Shown here piece by piece: positions 7,574-16,709 of a DNA stretch of 34,295 nt (positions are counted from its first letter, which is position 1; each line of letters starts with the position of its first letter). Made by a program: the position numbers and the translations under genes. The DNA is from CAITNM01 sp964446295. GTDB lineage: Bacteria > Pseudomonadota > Alphaproteobacteria > Paracaedibacterales > CAITNM01. The DNA is taken from contig CAYUNR010000011.1 in the NCBI GenBank assembly GCA_964446295.1, forward strand, positions 1-34,295. The letters run 5' to 3'. Under the pieces are notes generated by a model. It worked only from the letters and a program-made list of their open reading frames with translations, was not told the DNA's origin and did no database searches.

Positions 7574-8660
7574 AAATCGCTGCTTCAGCTGTGACACCAG
7601 AAAGTGTGCCAAAAAATGTATCAGTCAGTTCCTCAGGAGTTACAGCAGCAACTGGTTTTGGGGCAAGTCCAGAAGTACTTGGAGTTGATGCAAATGCAGA
7701 AGATTCAGACATGCTCGGAGTGGGAGCAGCTAGGGGTTCCAGATTAATCTTCAAGGAAAGCTCTTCCCACTTTTTCTGACAATGAAGACCTTTTCTTGTT
7801 ATTCCTGTTGTCCGAGAAAGCTCTTCAGATATGTTCTTCCAAATGATTTGTGGTTTCTTTTTTCTTGCTGTACTTGCTGTATGAGATTCCATTATTTCAC
7901 GCAAGCACTCTTCCTCTGATGGAAGCCAAGGAGCAGAAGCATCTGCTGCAACATTTGCATCGGCACCTACAACCACTATTTCATCAAACGGGGGGATTAT
8001 ACTTTCAAATGCCAATCTAGAAGTTGCCGCAACAGCAGGAGCAGCAGCAATGAAGACCGCATCTTTATGAGCCGCAGAGCCTGTTCTTTGTCTTTTGGAG
8101 GAAGAACTCAAGGTAGGCTCAACTTCGGCAAACTCACTTTGCCACATATCCTTACACTGATCGCTAGATCTTCCTATGCCTGTCACCAGAGAAAGTTTTG
8201 TAGCTAAATTTTTCCAAAAGAAACGGCCTTTTCTGGATTTGAGATCAGGATATTTTTTCATTATATTGCAAAGCTCATCTTTCTCAAATTTAACCCAAGG
8301 TTCATTTGAGATCCACGTTGGTATTTGCGAAAGCGCAAACCTTTCAACCCATGGATCAACGTACCCATTTTTATATTCTGGATGAGGGAGAGCAGTAGGA
8401 AGGAGAGGAGAACTAGATTCAAGATGAGTATCCCTTCCCTGTTCGACACCATGGAACGGAATGGCAACAGCTGTTATAGGCGCATCTACAGAAACAGCAA
8501 TAGGAAGCGTAGCAGCAGGAAGAGGAAGCCCAAAGAGTGAGCGAATTTGTCCTTTATTCATAGCATATCCCGAAGCACTATCCCCAAAAAATGAAGCCTC
8601 CTCCTGAGGAAAAACAGAAACCCCAAAAACAAAAAAGGCAATACGTATATGTTTTAACAT
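7572..8660 (-). CDS. Exported protein with two Myb/SANT-like (trihelix) DNA-binding repeats
   Basis: 362 residues. The N-terminus is a short basic region then a hydrophobic stretch (5-18), an export-type signal. Two copies of a trihelix Myb/SANT-like domain follow. Copy 1 spans about 120-180 with Trp122, Trp149 and Trp173 and ends GRSSDQCKDMW. Copy 2 spans about 243-305 with Trp245, Trp274 and Trp298 and ends TRKGLHCQKKWEEL. Trp spacings are 27/24 and 29/24, and the Q-C-K-x-x-W (or C-Q-K-K-W) end of helix 3 is the hallmark of trihelix/GT-type domains. These are typical of eukaryotic transcription and chromatin proteins. The linker carries a nuclear-localisation-like SKRQR (188-192), and RKKK lies at 266-269. 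Ala/Pro/Ser-rich low-complexity segments join the parts. I infer a candidate nucleomodulin that acts on host DNA after secretion. The gene lies between two relic copies of the recG 3' end. Confidence 0.78.
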   Translation of the reverse strand: MLKHIRIAFFVFGVSVFPQEEASFFGDSASGYAMNKGQIRSLFGLPLPAATLPIAVSVDAPITAVAIPFHGVEQGRDTHLESSSPLLPTALPHPEYKNGYVDPWVERFALSQIPTWISNEPWVKFEKDELCNIMKKYPDLKSRKGRFFWKNLATKLSLVTGIGRSSDQCKDMWQSEFAEVEPTLSSSSKRQRTGSAAHKDAVFIAAAPAVAATSRLAFESIIPPFDEIVVVGADANVAADASAPWLPSEEECLREIMESHTASTARKKKPQIIWKNISEELSRTTGITRKGLHCQKKWEELSLKINLEPLAAPTPSMSESSAFASTPSTSGLAPKPVAAVTPEELTDTFFGTLSGVTAEAAI

Positions 8661-8910
8661 AATTAACTCATGATATTTTTTAATTGGAAATTATAATTTA
8701 TATTATTTGCTTATTGCAACATAAAAAAATAATAAAGTGTTTGATAATGTGTTTTTATATTATTTTCTGCAAAATATTAGACTTTTTTACATGGCATAGA
8801 CAATTTAAAGTAATTATCCAAATAAGCCACCGATCACGTTGGAGGTAATAACGATTTTATAGTGAACTAATTACACAAAAAACCTCACAAACTTAGTTTG
8901 CAAAGATAAT
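8661..8910. other. Intergenic region with relic of ATPase leader and start
   Basis: No gene. At 8873-8897 lies a 25-bp sequence matching 10236-10260 at 24 of 25 bases. In the latter it covers the leader and first five codons (GTG AGG TTT TTT GTG) of the DUF4143 ATPase gene. At 8873 the same start is followed by TAA. It directly follows recG copy B, so the recG-end/ATPase-start junction appears twice. The remaining sequence is AT-rich without recognisable features. Confidence 0.6.
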
Positions 8911-9003
8911 AAAGGAGATTTTATGCCCTACCCTGATTTTCGCAATAATTCAGCATTGTCATACTCATGTAAAATTAAAAGCTCACGCAAGGCCAAGCCT
9001 TGG
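8911..9003 (-). pseudogene. Duplicated recG 3'-end fragment, copy B
   Basis: 93 bp matching 10318-10410 at about 90 of 93 bases, covering the last 25 codons of recG, its stop and the flank. It overlaps the end of the ATPase gene, whose final six codons and stop are read from it in a different frame from recG. High identity suggests a recent duplication. Confidence 0.92.
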
Positions 9004-10251
9004 AGAAGGTTTGACCACCCAGTTCCAAGGCAGCCCATAAACATTTTCGCTTAATTTTATAAAATAATCACCTGCGTATATAATTAACCCTGGAGCAATT
9101 TCTTTGTGTTCAGCATAGGTTTTGAAAAATGCTTGTATTCCTTGCGCATCACGCTTATTAAGAGAAGTTTTGCACTTAAATTCAATTGGAAATAATTTAT
9201 TGTCAATTTCTAGAATCAAGTCAACTTCAGCTCCCCCGTTTGAACGCCAATGATAGAGGCATGGTTTTGTATCAAACGTACCGATTATATTTTTGATTTC
9301 ATTTACACAAAAAGTTTCAAACAATGCACCAAGTTGAGGATGACCCAGTAATGCTTGGCTTGAACTGATTCTCATTAAATGACAAGCAAGCCCTGTATCA
9401 TTAAGGAATCCCTTCGGCTTTTTTGAAATACGCTTCAGAGCATTGGTGCTATAACTACTAACTTCATACCAGAGATATGTGCTGATGAGATTAACAGCCC
9501 ATTTTTGTGCTGTAGTCATTGCAATACCAAGCTCTCTACCACGTTGGGAATGATTAACTTCTTGCGCGGTTAAAGCAGCTTGCAATCGGACAAAATTGTA
9601 AAATAGTTGCATGTTTTCAATATGACTGAGGTTTCGCACATCTCGCTCAATATACGTTTGCATATAGGAATCAAAATAATTAGCAATAACTGAATCAGGC
9701 AAATGTAGAGTACCAGGATAGCCACCACGCCAAATAGCTTGGTGAATTGTTAAACCAGGAATAGACGAGCCTTTTTCAATAGCTTTAAAGTCTTGAGCTA
9801 ACCACGAATACACCCATGAAGGTGTATCTTGAGCATGTTGTTCAGTAATAGTCATAGGAGATAATTCTAGAATACCAACGCGTCCAGCTAAACTTTCAGA
9901 GATGGCTTTAATAACCGAGAAATTTTGAGAACCTGTTAAAATGAACTGACCTGACTCTGGGTGTTCGTCGACCCATCGTTTAATAGCACCCAGCAATTCA
10001 GGAACATATTGAACTTCATCCAAAATCATAGGAGCAGGAACAGACTTTAAAAATAAATCTGGATCACTTCTTATCTGTAGCGGATCTTGAACAGGATCAA
10101 AAACAAAGCGCTTATAATCAGGAAATAAGTGCTGCAATAAAGTGCTTTTTCCGACTTGCCTAGCACCTAGCACAAGAACAACCTTGAAGTAATTTGCTAA
10201 GGTTAGAACCTTATTTTCAAGCAAACGTGCATGATACACAAAAAACCTCAC
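8983..10251 (-). CDS. AAA-type ATPase with C-terminal DUF4143/PD-(D/E)XK-like domain
   Basis: 422 residues, GTG start. Walker A GARQVGKST (29-37), Walker B MILDEVQ (75-81) and a sensor-like ILTGSQN mark the N-terminal AAA domain. The C-terminal half has the DUF4143 pattern: YIERDVRNLSHIENMQLFYNF, a winged-helix-like segment, then GAEVDLILEIDNKLFPIEFK, which resembles the E-x-D...E-x-K core of restriction-like nuclease folds. Members of this family are widespread, often mobile and of unclear role. The end is odd: residues PRLGLA and the TGA stop are encoded by the duplicated recG tail in another frame, so the natural C-terminus was probably replaced by a few residues on insertion. It lies directly downstream of recG on the same strand, 83 bp after its stop. 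Confidence 0.88.
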   Translation of the reverse strand: MRFFVYHARLLENKVLTLANYFKVVLVLGARQVGKSTLLQHLFPDYKRFVFDPVQDPLQIRSDPDLFLKSVPAPMILDEVQYVPELLGAIKRWVDEHPESGQFILTGSQNFSVIKAISESLAGRVGILELSPMTITEQHAQDTPSWVYSWLAQDFKAIEKGSSIPGLTIHQAIWRGGYPGTLHLPDSVIANYFDSYMQTYIERDVRNLSHIENMQLFYNFVRLQAALTAQEVNHSQRGRELGIAMTTAQKWAVNLISTYLWYEVSSYSTNALKRISKKPKGFLNDTGLACHLMRISSSQALLGHPQLGALFETFCVNEIKNIIGTFDTKPCLYHWRSNGGAEVDLILEIDNKLFPIEFKCKTSLNKRDAQGIQAFFKTYAEHKEIAPGLIIYAGDYFIKLSENVYGLPWNWVVKPSPRLGLA

Positions 10252-10334
10252 AAATTTAGTCTATAAAACTAATTATGAAAGGTTTTTTAAAAATAGCAAG
10301 CTTTTTCAACGCAACCAAAAGGAGATTTTATGCC

Positions 10335-12437
10335 CTACCCTGATTTTCGCAGTAATTCAGCATTGTCATATTCATGCAAAATTAAAAGCTCACGCAAGGC
10401 CAAGCCTTGGGGGGATGATAAATCAGGGTCATTTTTTAATGCTTCGTTCGCCATATTGTGTGCTTTGGCAAACAGGCCTTCTAGCAAAATAGCATCTGCC
10501 GGGTCTTCTTGGACCAAGTCACAGAGGCGGAATTTTGGCACGCCGCTTTGTTTGGTTCCAATGATTTCTCCGCCACCGCGTAAGCGCAGGTCTTCTTCGG
10601 CGATTTTAAATCCATCGTGGCAATCACGCATGGTTTCTAACCTTCTGCGCGCTTGGAAACTTAATGGTTGTCCGTATAGTAGTAAGCAGAATGACTGAAT
10701 ATCATTTCGCCCAACTCTGCCCCGCAATTGATGCAACTGCGCCAGGCCAAAACGTTGAGCGTGTTCAATAACCATAACGGTAGCTTGAGGAACGTCAACG
10801 CCTACTTCTATCACGGTGGTTGACACCAACAACGTTGCTTCTCCGCTTAGGAAACGTTGCATGGCGGCGTCTTTTTCCGGGCCCTTCATGCGACCGTGCA
10901 TAAGTTCAATTTTGTCACCGAATATTTCACGTAAACTATCACAACGGGCAACGGCTGCGGCTAAGTCACTTTTTTCAGATTCTTCAATTAAAGGACAAAC
11001 CCAGTAAACTTGCCGGCCTTTGCTCATTATTGCTTTGATTTGTTCAATAACTTCATCGAGCCTATCAACGCTAATGACTTTGGTTTGGATGATTTTTCGA
11101 CCCAAGGGTTTTTCATTGAGAATGGAAACGTCCATATCGCCATGGTTAGCTAAAACCAAGGTGCGTGGAATGGGCGTTGCGGTCATTGATAATATATGGG
11201 CTGTTTTAGATTTGCTGGCCAAAGCAAGGCGCTGTTCAACCCCGAAGCGGTGTTGTTCATCAATAACTACCAAACCTAGCTGTTGAAAGACAACGGAGTC
11301 TTCTAGCAATGCATGGGTTCCAACTATAATTGTAGCTTCGCCTGATTGTATAGTTTCAATAACTTTATCGCGAGCCTTACCTTTTTCACGACCGGTAAGC
11401 ATGGCGACAGTTAGTCCTAATGGCTGTAGCAATTCACCAATTTTAGCGGCATGCTGGCGTGATAAAATTTCTGTTGGCACCAAAATGGCTGTTTGTAGAC
11501 CTTGGTCGGCTACGTCTAATGCTGCCATGACTGCTACTAAAGTTTTTCCGCTGCCAACATCACCCTGCAATAGGCGCACCATTTGCTGACCGTTTTGCAT
11601 ATCGCCGCGCAGTTCTGCAATGGCGGAAATTTGTGCATTAGTTAATTTAAATGGCAGTAATGCTTCAAGCTGAGCGCCAAGTTTTGGTACGTATGCATTC
11701 TTAGAAATAACCTTTGGCTTGGTGCGACGATTACTTAAGGCCATGCCCAAATGATAGGCTAGGAATTCATCAAAAATAAGGCGTTGACGCGATGGGTCAG
11801 TAAAATTTAGATTTTCATAAACTTGGGGCTGGTGCACATTTTTTAGGGCACTCAAGAATGAAGGGTAAGTGCTGTCGGTAATCCATTCGGGCATTTCCTT
11901 GGATGGCTTAATTACCTGATCAATAACGCTTGCAACCATAGACCTGGTAAGGCCTGCGGTTAAGCCATAAATGCGTTCTGCGCCAATCCATTTGCTCATT
12001 TCATCGAGGGGGCCCATAAAGTCTGGATGGGACATATGGTAACGCACCGTATCGTGAGCACGGTCACATTTTAACTGACCACTAATGCCAATTTTTCTAC
12101 CCTCTGGTGCTACGCGCTGTAAAAAGCGATCGTAAGCATTGAAAAAGAGTAATTCGAAGCGATTGTTTTTGTTATCACGCATCCATATGCGGTAAGGGGA
12201 ACGCCGGCGCAGACCTGGCTGATGCAGTTCAACAGTGGCTTCAAAAGTAACTAATGTATTTTCAGGAGCTTCTTGAATATTGTCTATTTTAGTTCGAAAG
12301 CTAAGTTGAGTTGGCAAATGCCACAAAAGATCAATGAACCGTTCGCCCACTAATTTTTTGTAAAATTTTTCCCGGCGCTTTCCAATAGCAGCAAGCGTGT
12401 GTAGTTCTGTTAGGTAGTAATCTAGCGGTGTGGACAT
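10335..12437 (-). CDS. recG: ATP-dependent DNA helicase RecG
   Basis: 700 residues, full length for the family. The N-terminal wedge/OB region (about 50-200, LLWHLPTQLSFR onward) precedes a superfamily 2 helicase core with Walker A LLQGDVGSGKTLVA (about 288-301), DEQHRFG as motif II, SMTATPIPRT as motif III, STTVIEVGVDVP and HQLRGRVGR as motifs V and VI. RecG remodels stalled replication forks and Holliday junctions. The start overlaps the hisC stop by 16 bp, so the two are translationally coupled in one operon. The last codons (SPQGLALRELLILHEYDNAE) are duplicated at 8911-9003 and, with a deletion, at 7409-7483, yet this copy is intact. Confidence 0.97.
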   Translation of the reverse strand: MSTPLDYYLTELHTLAAIGKRREKFYKKLVGERFIDLLWHLPTQLSFRTKIDNIQEAPENTLVTFEATVELHQPGLRRRSPYRIWMRDNKNNRFELLFFNAYDRFLQRVAPEGRKIGISGQLKCDRAHDTVRYHMSHPDFMGPLDEMSKWIGAERIYGLTAGLTRSMVASVIDQVIKPSKEMPEWITDSTYPSFLSALKNVHQPQVYENLNFTDPSRQRLIFDEFLAYHLGMALSNRRTKPKVISKNAYVPKLGAQLEALLPFKLTNAQISAIAELRGDMQNGQQMVRLLQGDVGSGKTLVAVMAALDVADQGLQTAILVPTEILSRQHAAKIGELLQPLGLTVAMLTGREKGKARDKVIETIQSGEATIIVGTHALLEDSVVFQQLGLVVIDEQHRFGVEQRLALASKSKTAHILSMTATPIPRTLVLANHGDMDVSILNEKPLGRKIIQTKVISVDRLDEVIEQIKAIMSKGRQVYWVCPLIEESEKSDLAAAVARCDSLREIFGDKIELMHGRMKGPEKDAAMQRFLSGEATLLVSTTVIEVGVDVPQATVMVIEHAQRFGLAQLHQLRGRVGRNDIQSFCLLLYGQPLSFQARRRLETMRDCHDGFKIAEEDLRLRGGGEIIGTKQSGVPKFRLCDLVQEDPADAILLEGLFAKAHNMANEALKNDPDLSSPQGLALRELLILHEYDNAELLRKSG

Positions 12438-13513
12438 GATTTTAGAACTTCAACTAGTTCCTGCATTTCTTCTTGTTTTCCAATGGTAATGCGTAAATAG
12501 CTAGGTAAATTGTAAGCACCCATTGGGCGGACAATCAATCCTTTTTGCCCTAAATATTTATAGACTTCTTGGGTGTTTTCAAAATAGGCCATGACGAAAT
12601 TTGATGTGTAGGGAATCATGGTGATATTCAGGTCATTCATGTCGCTTACAAATGTAGCTAAATTTTTCTTATTTAGCTGCATGCAATGAGCAATCCAAGC
12701 TTGATCACCAAGCGCTGCAATTCCTGCTGCTTGCGATAAACCAGTTGTGTTAAATGGTGGGCGAATACGGCTGATTGGATCAACAATTTCAGGGTGCGCA
12801 TATAGCCAACCCAGTCGTAAATTTGCCATTCCATACGCTTTTGAAAAGCTACGTGCCATGACCACATTTGGGTAGCGTTGCACCCATTTTGTGCCACAGT
12901 GATAGTCGTCACCATCCATATATTCTGCATATGCTGAGTCAAACACAACAAGTACGTGGCTTGGCATACGCTCAAGCAGATCATCAATTTCAGTATTGGT
13001 TAAATAGTGGGCAATTGGGTTGCCGGGATGATCAAGATAAAATATTTTTGTGCGCGACGTTACTCGTTCAAGAATCGCGTCAACATTTAGTTTAAAATTA
13101 ACCCGGGGAATTTCTACGGGAATTCCACCCATAGCCAAAGTAGCAATTTTATACACACCAAAACCATGTTGAGGGATAAGAACTTCATCGCCCTTACCAA
13201 CATAAGCACGAGCTAAAAGGTGAAGAATATCTTCCGAACCATTACCAGTTACAATCCACGCTGGATCAATACCGTGAGTTTGACCGATTGCCGCGCGTAG
13301 TTCGTTTGCTGCACCGCTTGGGTAACAGTGAATTCTATCTGTGTACTGACGTACAACTTGTTTAACTGATTCTGACGGACCATAGGGATTTTCATTAGAA
13401 GCTAACACTACCCTGCGAACAAAACCTGGCGGGGTTACGTCACCGCCAATATAAGGAGAAATTGCATAGATAGATTCATTAGACTTTGGAAAACCCATTT
13501 TGACCTGTGACAT
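12422..13513 (-). CDS. hisC: Histidinol-phosphate aminotransferase
   Basis: 363 residues, class I/II PLP aminotransferase. LASNENPYGPSESV near residue 38 is the HisC substrate-region signature. FYLDHPGNPIAHYLT and VVFDSAYAEY carry PLP-contacting Asn, Asp and Tyr, and ARSFSKAYGMANLRLGW contains the Schiff-base Lys. It converts histidinol phosphate and 2-oxoglutarate to imidazole acetol phosphate and glutamate; HisC enzymes may also serve aromatic amino-acid transamination. No other his gene is nearby, so in a reduced endosymbiont it may act mainly in Tyr/Phe metabolism (inference). It is the first gene of a hisC-recG pair and diverges from the 1045-residue gene across about 58 bp. Confidence 0.93.
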   Translation of the reverse strand: MSQVKMGFPKSNESIYAISPYIGGDVTPPGFVRRVVLASNENPYGPSESVKQVVRQYTDRIHCYPSGAANELRAAIGQTHGIDPAWIVTGNGSEDILHLLARAYVGKGDEVLIPQHGFGVYKIATLAMGGIPVEIPRVNFKLNVDAILERVTSRTKIFYLDHPGNPIAHYLTNTEIDDLLERMPSHVLVVFDSAYAEYMDGDDYHCGTKWVQRYPNVVMARSFSKAYGMANLRLGWLYAHPEIVDPISRIRPPFNTTGLSQAAGIAALGDQAWIAHCMQLNKKNLATFVSDMNDLNITMIPYTSNFVMAYFENTQEVYKYLGQKGLIVRPMGAYNLPSYLRITIGKQEEMQELVEVLKSCPHR

Positions 13514-13571
13514 GGAACACTAGTTCTAAATAGCATATTCGTAATGACGTTTCAATGTGGGGCGATGATTA

Positions 13572-16500
13572 ATGCACGCCTTGCATAAGAATTTCAACAG
13601 TCAACTTAATAATTCCTTAACAAAAAAACAGTACAATAATCGTATGTGCTGTAATAAGTTTTACCTAGTGATTTTTTACTTTATTTTTATTGCATTTTTT
13701 GCTTCTGCTCCTGTTTTTGGAGCTGTCGCTGCCCCTGTTGCGAGTCACGCAGAAATTAGCCTATTCAGAGCAAAAGAAGCAGATAAAATTACTCAATCCA
13801 AAAATAATCTTGGCACTAAATTAGATGTGCTTGGTGCCTTAACTTGTTTAAAAGAAAAGCTACACAAGGCACCTAGAGCAGAAATGAGTTTTATTCAATT
13901 TTCTAGGTTTGTTTTTGGCATGTTGGTTGGGAATGGTTACCCAAATGGCGTAACAACAACGCTAAGAGCGAATCCAGCCGAAAAAGTTGAAATTGAAAAA
14001 ATTGTAAAAGAAGCCTCAGTTTATGTTAAAAAATACGATTTTAAAGAGCCCAATATTTGGAGCAAAGAAGAAAATGACGCAAAAAAAGATAATGATAATG
14101 CAAAAATTGCTAAAATTATCGAAAATAAATTACAGCATGCAGGCGTATTAAACGCCTGGTGGGACAGCGCTAACAGAAATGAAAAACTTTCAATTCAACT
14201 TAAAAACGCAGAAGAAAATGCTCACGATTTAGATCGTGACAAACAAATTTTCGAAGGACCATATGCTGAGGTTCCCAAAGTAGCAATGGATGCTTTGTAT
14301 AAGGCAGATATAATAACAGCTCCTTTGATAGTACGTTTCATTGAATATTTTTCAAGGCTATCTGATGCAAACAAAGAGTTTATATTGAATTACATACAAA
14401 GAAATCCCACAAAACAACGTGAGGATTACCTTATGACTTATATAGCAAGAGGATTAAACAAAGCTATTCCCCCAATTGCTGTGGTTCCCGCGGCTTTGCC
14501 AGTTGTTGTGGTTCCTGCGGCTATGCCTCCTGCACCTCCGCCTGTTGCTATTGCTGTTGTAAATCCTCGCGCTGCTTATGAAGCGTTAATTCAAGGTAAT
14601 TTGCTTCCAGAGCAACGAGAAATGCTAATGGAATTTATAACCATTGCTTTAACAGCTGACTGGGAACAATTTAAAAATATTGGAATATTTGCCGATGACA
14701 TGTTGCAAACATTCATTGAAAATTATGTTCGTTTACAACCCGCAGATAAGCAACAAACTTACGTGGAGTTTGGAAATTTTATAGAGCCAGGATTCAGACA
14801 ACGTCGCCCCGGACAAAGAGAAGTGGATGCATTCAAAGCACTTGCAAATAATGGTGAAAAAATTCAAATAATAATGAGCTTAGCTGAGTGGTTGGGTAAT
14901 CAAGGGTTTGCATTAAATGCTCCAGTTGCTCCTGCTGCTATTATCGCGCCAGCAGTTGTAGTACCTGCGGCCATTGCAGCCCTTGCTGAAGATCCTTTTA
15001 TTGCAAAATTAAAAAATGATATTGTTATAGCCGACTTCACACAAGCACTAGATTCAGCCATAGAAAAACAAAACATTGCAAAAGCAGCAATACTGCTTAC
15101 GAATTTCAAAGCAATTGGCCTAGAAGCTTTTAATGCAGGCTTGATAACCCAGCAAGAAGTTGAAAATATTAGTAGGTTTGCAACAGATTTTTCTAAATTA
15201 TCTGATGCTAGCAAAAATGCCATATGTACCCACCTTGAAGATTTAATAAGGAATGGAACACATTCTGGAGCTGGCAGATATGAGATAGAAGAAATGGTGC
15301 CGATAAACGGCTGGATAGGTGGTCAATGGGAAATCGTAAGACACGAACTACAGATAGTTCAAGCGACAAAATCAGAAAACCTTGGAAACTTGCTATTACC
15401 TGTAGCGTATCCTCCCAGATCAGCAGAAGATTTATTAAGGTGCAAAGCAGAATTAGCAAAAGATACGTGCAATTATTTGCGGGATCAAATAGCAATAAAT
15501 GCTATGCCGTTACTAAACGAAGCGCAAATAGAGCAAGAGGCAGCAATTGCTGCTGCAGCATTTAGATGGCATTTCTGGAAAGGCCCCACGGGACGAGCGC
15601 CGGCCAGAAAACATTTTAATATGCCAGCATGGCAAGCGTTAACCCCAAGAGGCATACGCTTTATAGAATTTTTTATGGATAGTGTTATGCCCAAACTTGA
15701 AGAGCTATATTATGCAAATAAAATTACAGCGAATGATATTGCGTATGTGCTGCGTGCCGCGGGCATGGGGCTATTAGGACTGGAAGAGCAAGAGTTGTAT
15801 TTGACAAAATTTAGAATATTGATTAATAACATGCTTCCTGGACTGGATGGGAAAATAGAACGTCCTTGGGACTCATTAATTGCGCCCTATGGTTATTGGG
15901 ATAGTTCTCAGCATCTTTATCAAAAATTCCCCGATATTGCTGCTAATTCGCACCCATTTAAGCAACTTGAGGTGGAACAGGACTCTGGCGTTAACCCCTT
16001 TCATACCATACATGCAGAAAATCAATTAATTCCTTACAGAAACAGGTACAATATAGCTGTTGACCAAGGAAATTTTACGGAAGCAAAAAAAAATGAGCTT
16101 AAAAATGATGTGACTGAAGGCTTCAAAGCAGCTTTAGATAATTTATCCGGCCTAATAGGAACAGGCTTTGACAGAGCAATTGCATTGGGTGACGAACAAA
16201 AATTAATACAATTCATTAAAAGCTTTAGCACTACAGTTTGCTACGATGGAACTACCGACGTAATAGCAGCAAAAGCTATTGAACTGGGGCTAATAGGGGA
16301 GGCAGTTACCGCCCAAGGTCCAGTTACAAAAGAAGAAGCAGAGCAGCAGTTTATAGCTGCGCTAATGAACCCAGACTCTAAGCCAAAATTGAAAGCAATT
16401 TTTGAAGAAATAAGAGCGGATGGAGATAAGAAATTAGATGGATTTATCAAAGCAGCAAGAGCGGCAGCAGGAGCACAAAGACCTGTTGATTACCCCCCAC

Positions 16501-16709
16501 TTCATCATACTTATCTGCCAGCCGCCACTCTTGTACTAGAGGATTTTTTTGGGAATGTAGAAATAATTCGCGAAGTCGTAGGCAAAAATGCAGCAGGAAA
16601 TTGCGCATTAACAGATGCACAAATTCTTGAACTTATCTATTGGTCTGCCGCTGCTGCGGATGGTGCGCCACCTCCAGACCCAGACATTGCAAAGTTGTTT
16701 GGATATTAG
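13572..16709 (+). CDS. Large exported helical repeat protein of unknown function
   Basis: 1045 residues; an alternative ATG at 13644 (residue 25) would give a conventional signal peptide, but only the first start has a G-rich site (gtgggg) upstream. The hydrophobic segment is 31-48, ending VFGA. Two Ala/Val/Pro-rich linkers (about 298-330 and 448-471) separate helical regions. These regions share a repeat: RFIEYFSRLSDANKEFI (255-271), TFIENYVRLQPADKQQT (380-396) and RFATDFSKLSDASKNAI (535-551), each preceded by a helix of the L-x-x-A-x-x-I-T type. A further FIEFFM with LYYANKITANDIAYVL lies near 700. The C-terminal third is helical with no motif I know. A secreted multi-domain effector or structural protein is possible. 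It stands alone, divergent from hisC. Confidence 0.75.
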   Translation: MHALHKNFNSQLNNSLTKKQYNNRMCCNKFYLVIFYFIFIAFFASAPVFGAVAAPVASHAEISLFRAKEADKITQSKNNLGTKLDVLGALTCLKEKLHKAPRAEMSFIQFSRFVFGMLVGNGYPNGVTTTLRANPAEKVEIEKIVKEASVYVKKYDFKEPNIWSKEENDAKKDNDNAKIAKIIENKLQHAGVLNAWWDSANRNEKLSIQLKNAEENAHDLDRDKQIFEGPYAEVPKVAMDALYKADIITAPLIVRFIEYFSRLSDANKEFILNYIQRNPTKQREDYLMTYIARGLNKAIPPIAVVPAALPVVVVPAAMPPAPPPVAIAVVNPRAAYEALIQGNLLPEQREMLMEFITIALTADWEQFKNIGIFADDMLQTFIENYVRLQPADKQQTYVEFGNFIEPGFRQRRPGQREVDAFKALANNGEKIQIIMSLAEWLGNQGFALNAPVAPAAIIAPAVVVPAAIAALAEDPFIAKLKNDIVIADFTQALDSAIEKQNIAKAAILLTNFKAIGLEAFNAGLITQQEVENISRFATDFSKLSDASKNAICTHLEDLIRNGTHSGAGRYEIEEMVPINGWIGGQWEIVRHELQIVQATKSENLGNLLLPVAYPPRSAEDLLRCKAELAKDTCNYLRDQIAINAMPLLNEAQIEQEAAIAAAAFRWHFWKGPTGRAPARKHFNMPAWQALTPRGIRFIEFFMDSVMPKLEELYYANKITANDIAYVLRAAGMGLLGLEEQELYLTKFRILINNMLPGLDGKIERPWDSLIAPYGYWDSSQHLYQKFPDIAANSHPFKQLEVEQDSGVNPFHTIHAENQLIPYRNRYNIAVDQGNFTEAKKNELKNDVTEGFKAALDNLSGLIGTGFDRAIALGDEQKLIQFIKSFSTTVCYDGTTDVIAAKAIELGLIGEAVTAQGPVTKEEAEQQFIAALMNPDSKPKLKAIFEEIRADGDKKLDGFIKAARAAAGAQRPVDYPPLHHTYLPAATLVLEDFFGNVEIIREVVGKNAAGNCALTDAQILELIYWSAAAADGAPPPDPDIAKLFGY

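Noticed and set aside
10330..10698. + strand reading frame of 122 codons over the recG end
   Set aside because: It lies wholly opposite recG, whose helicase sequence is well conserved, so it is a shadow frame.
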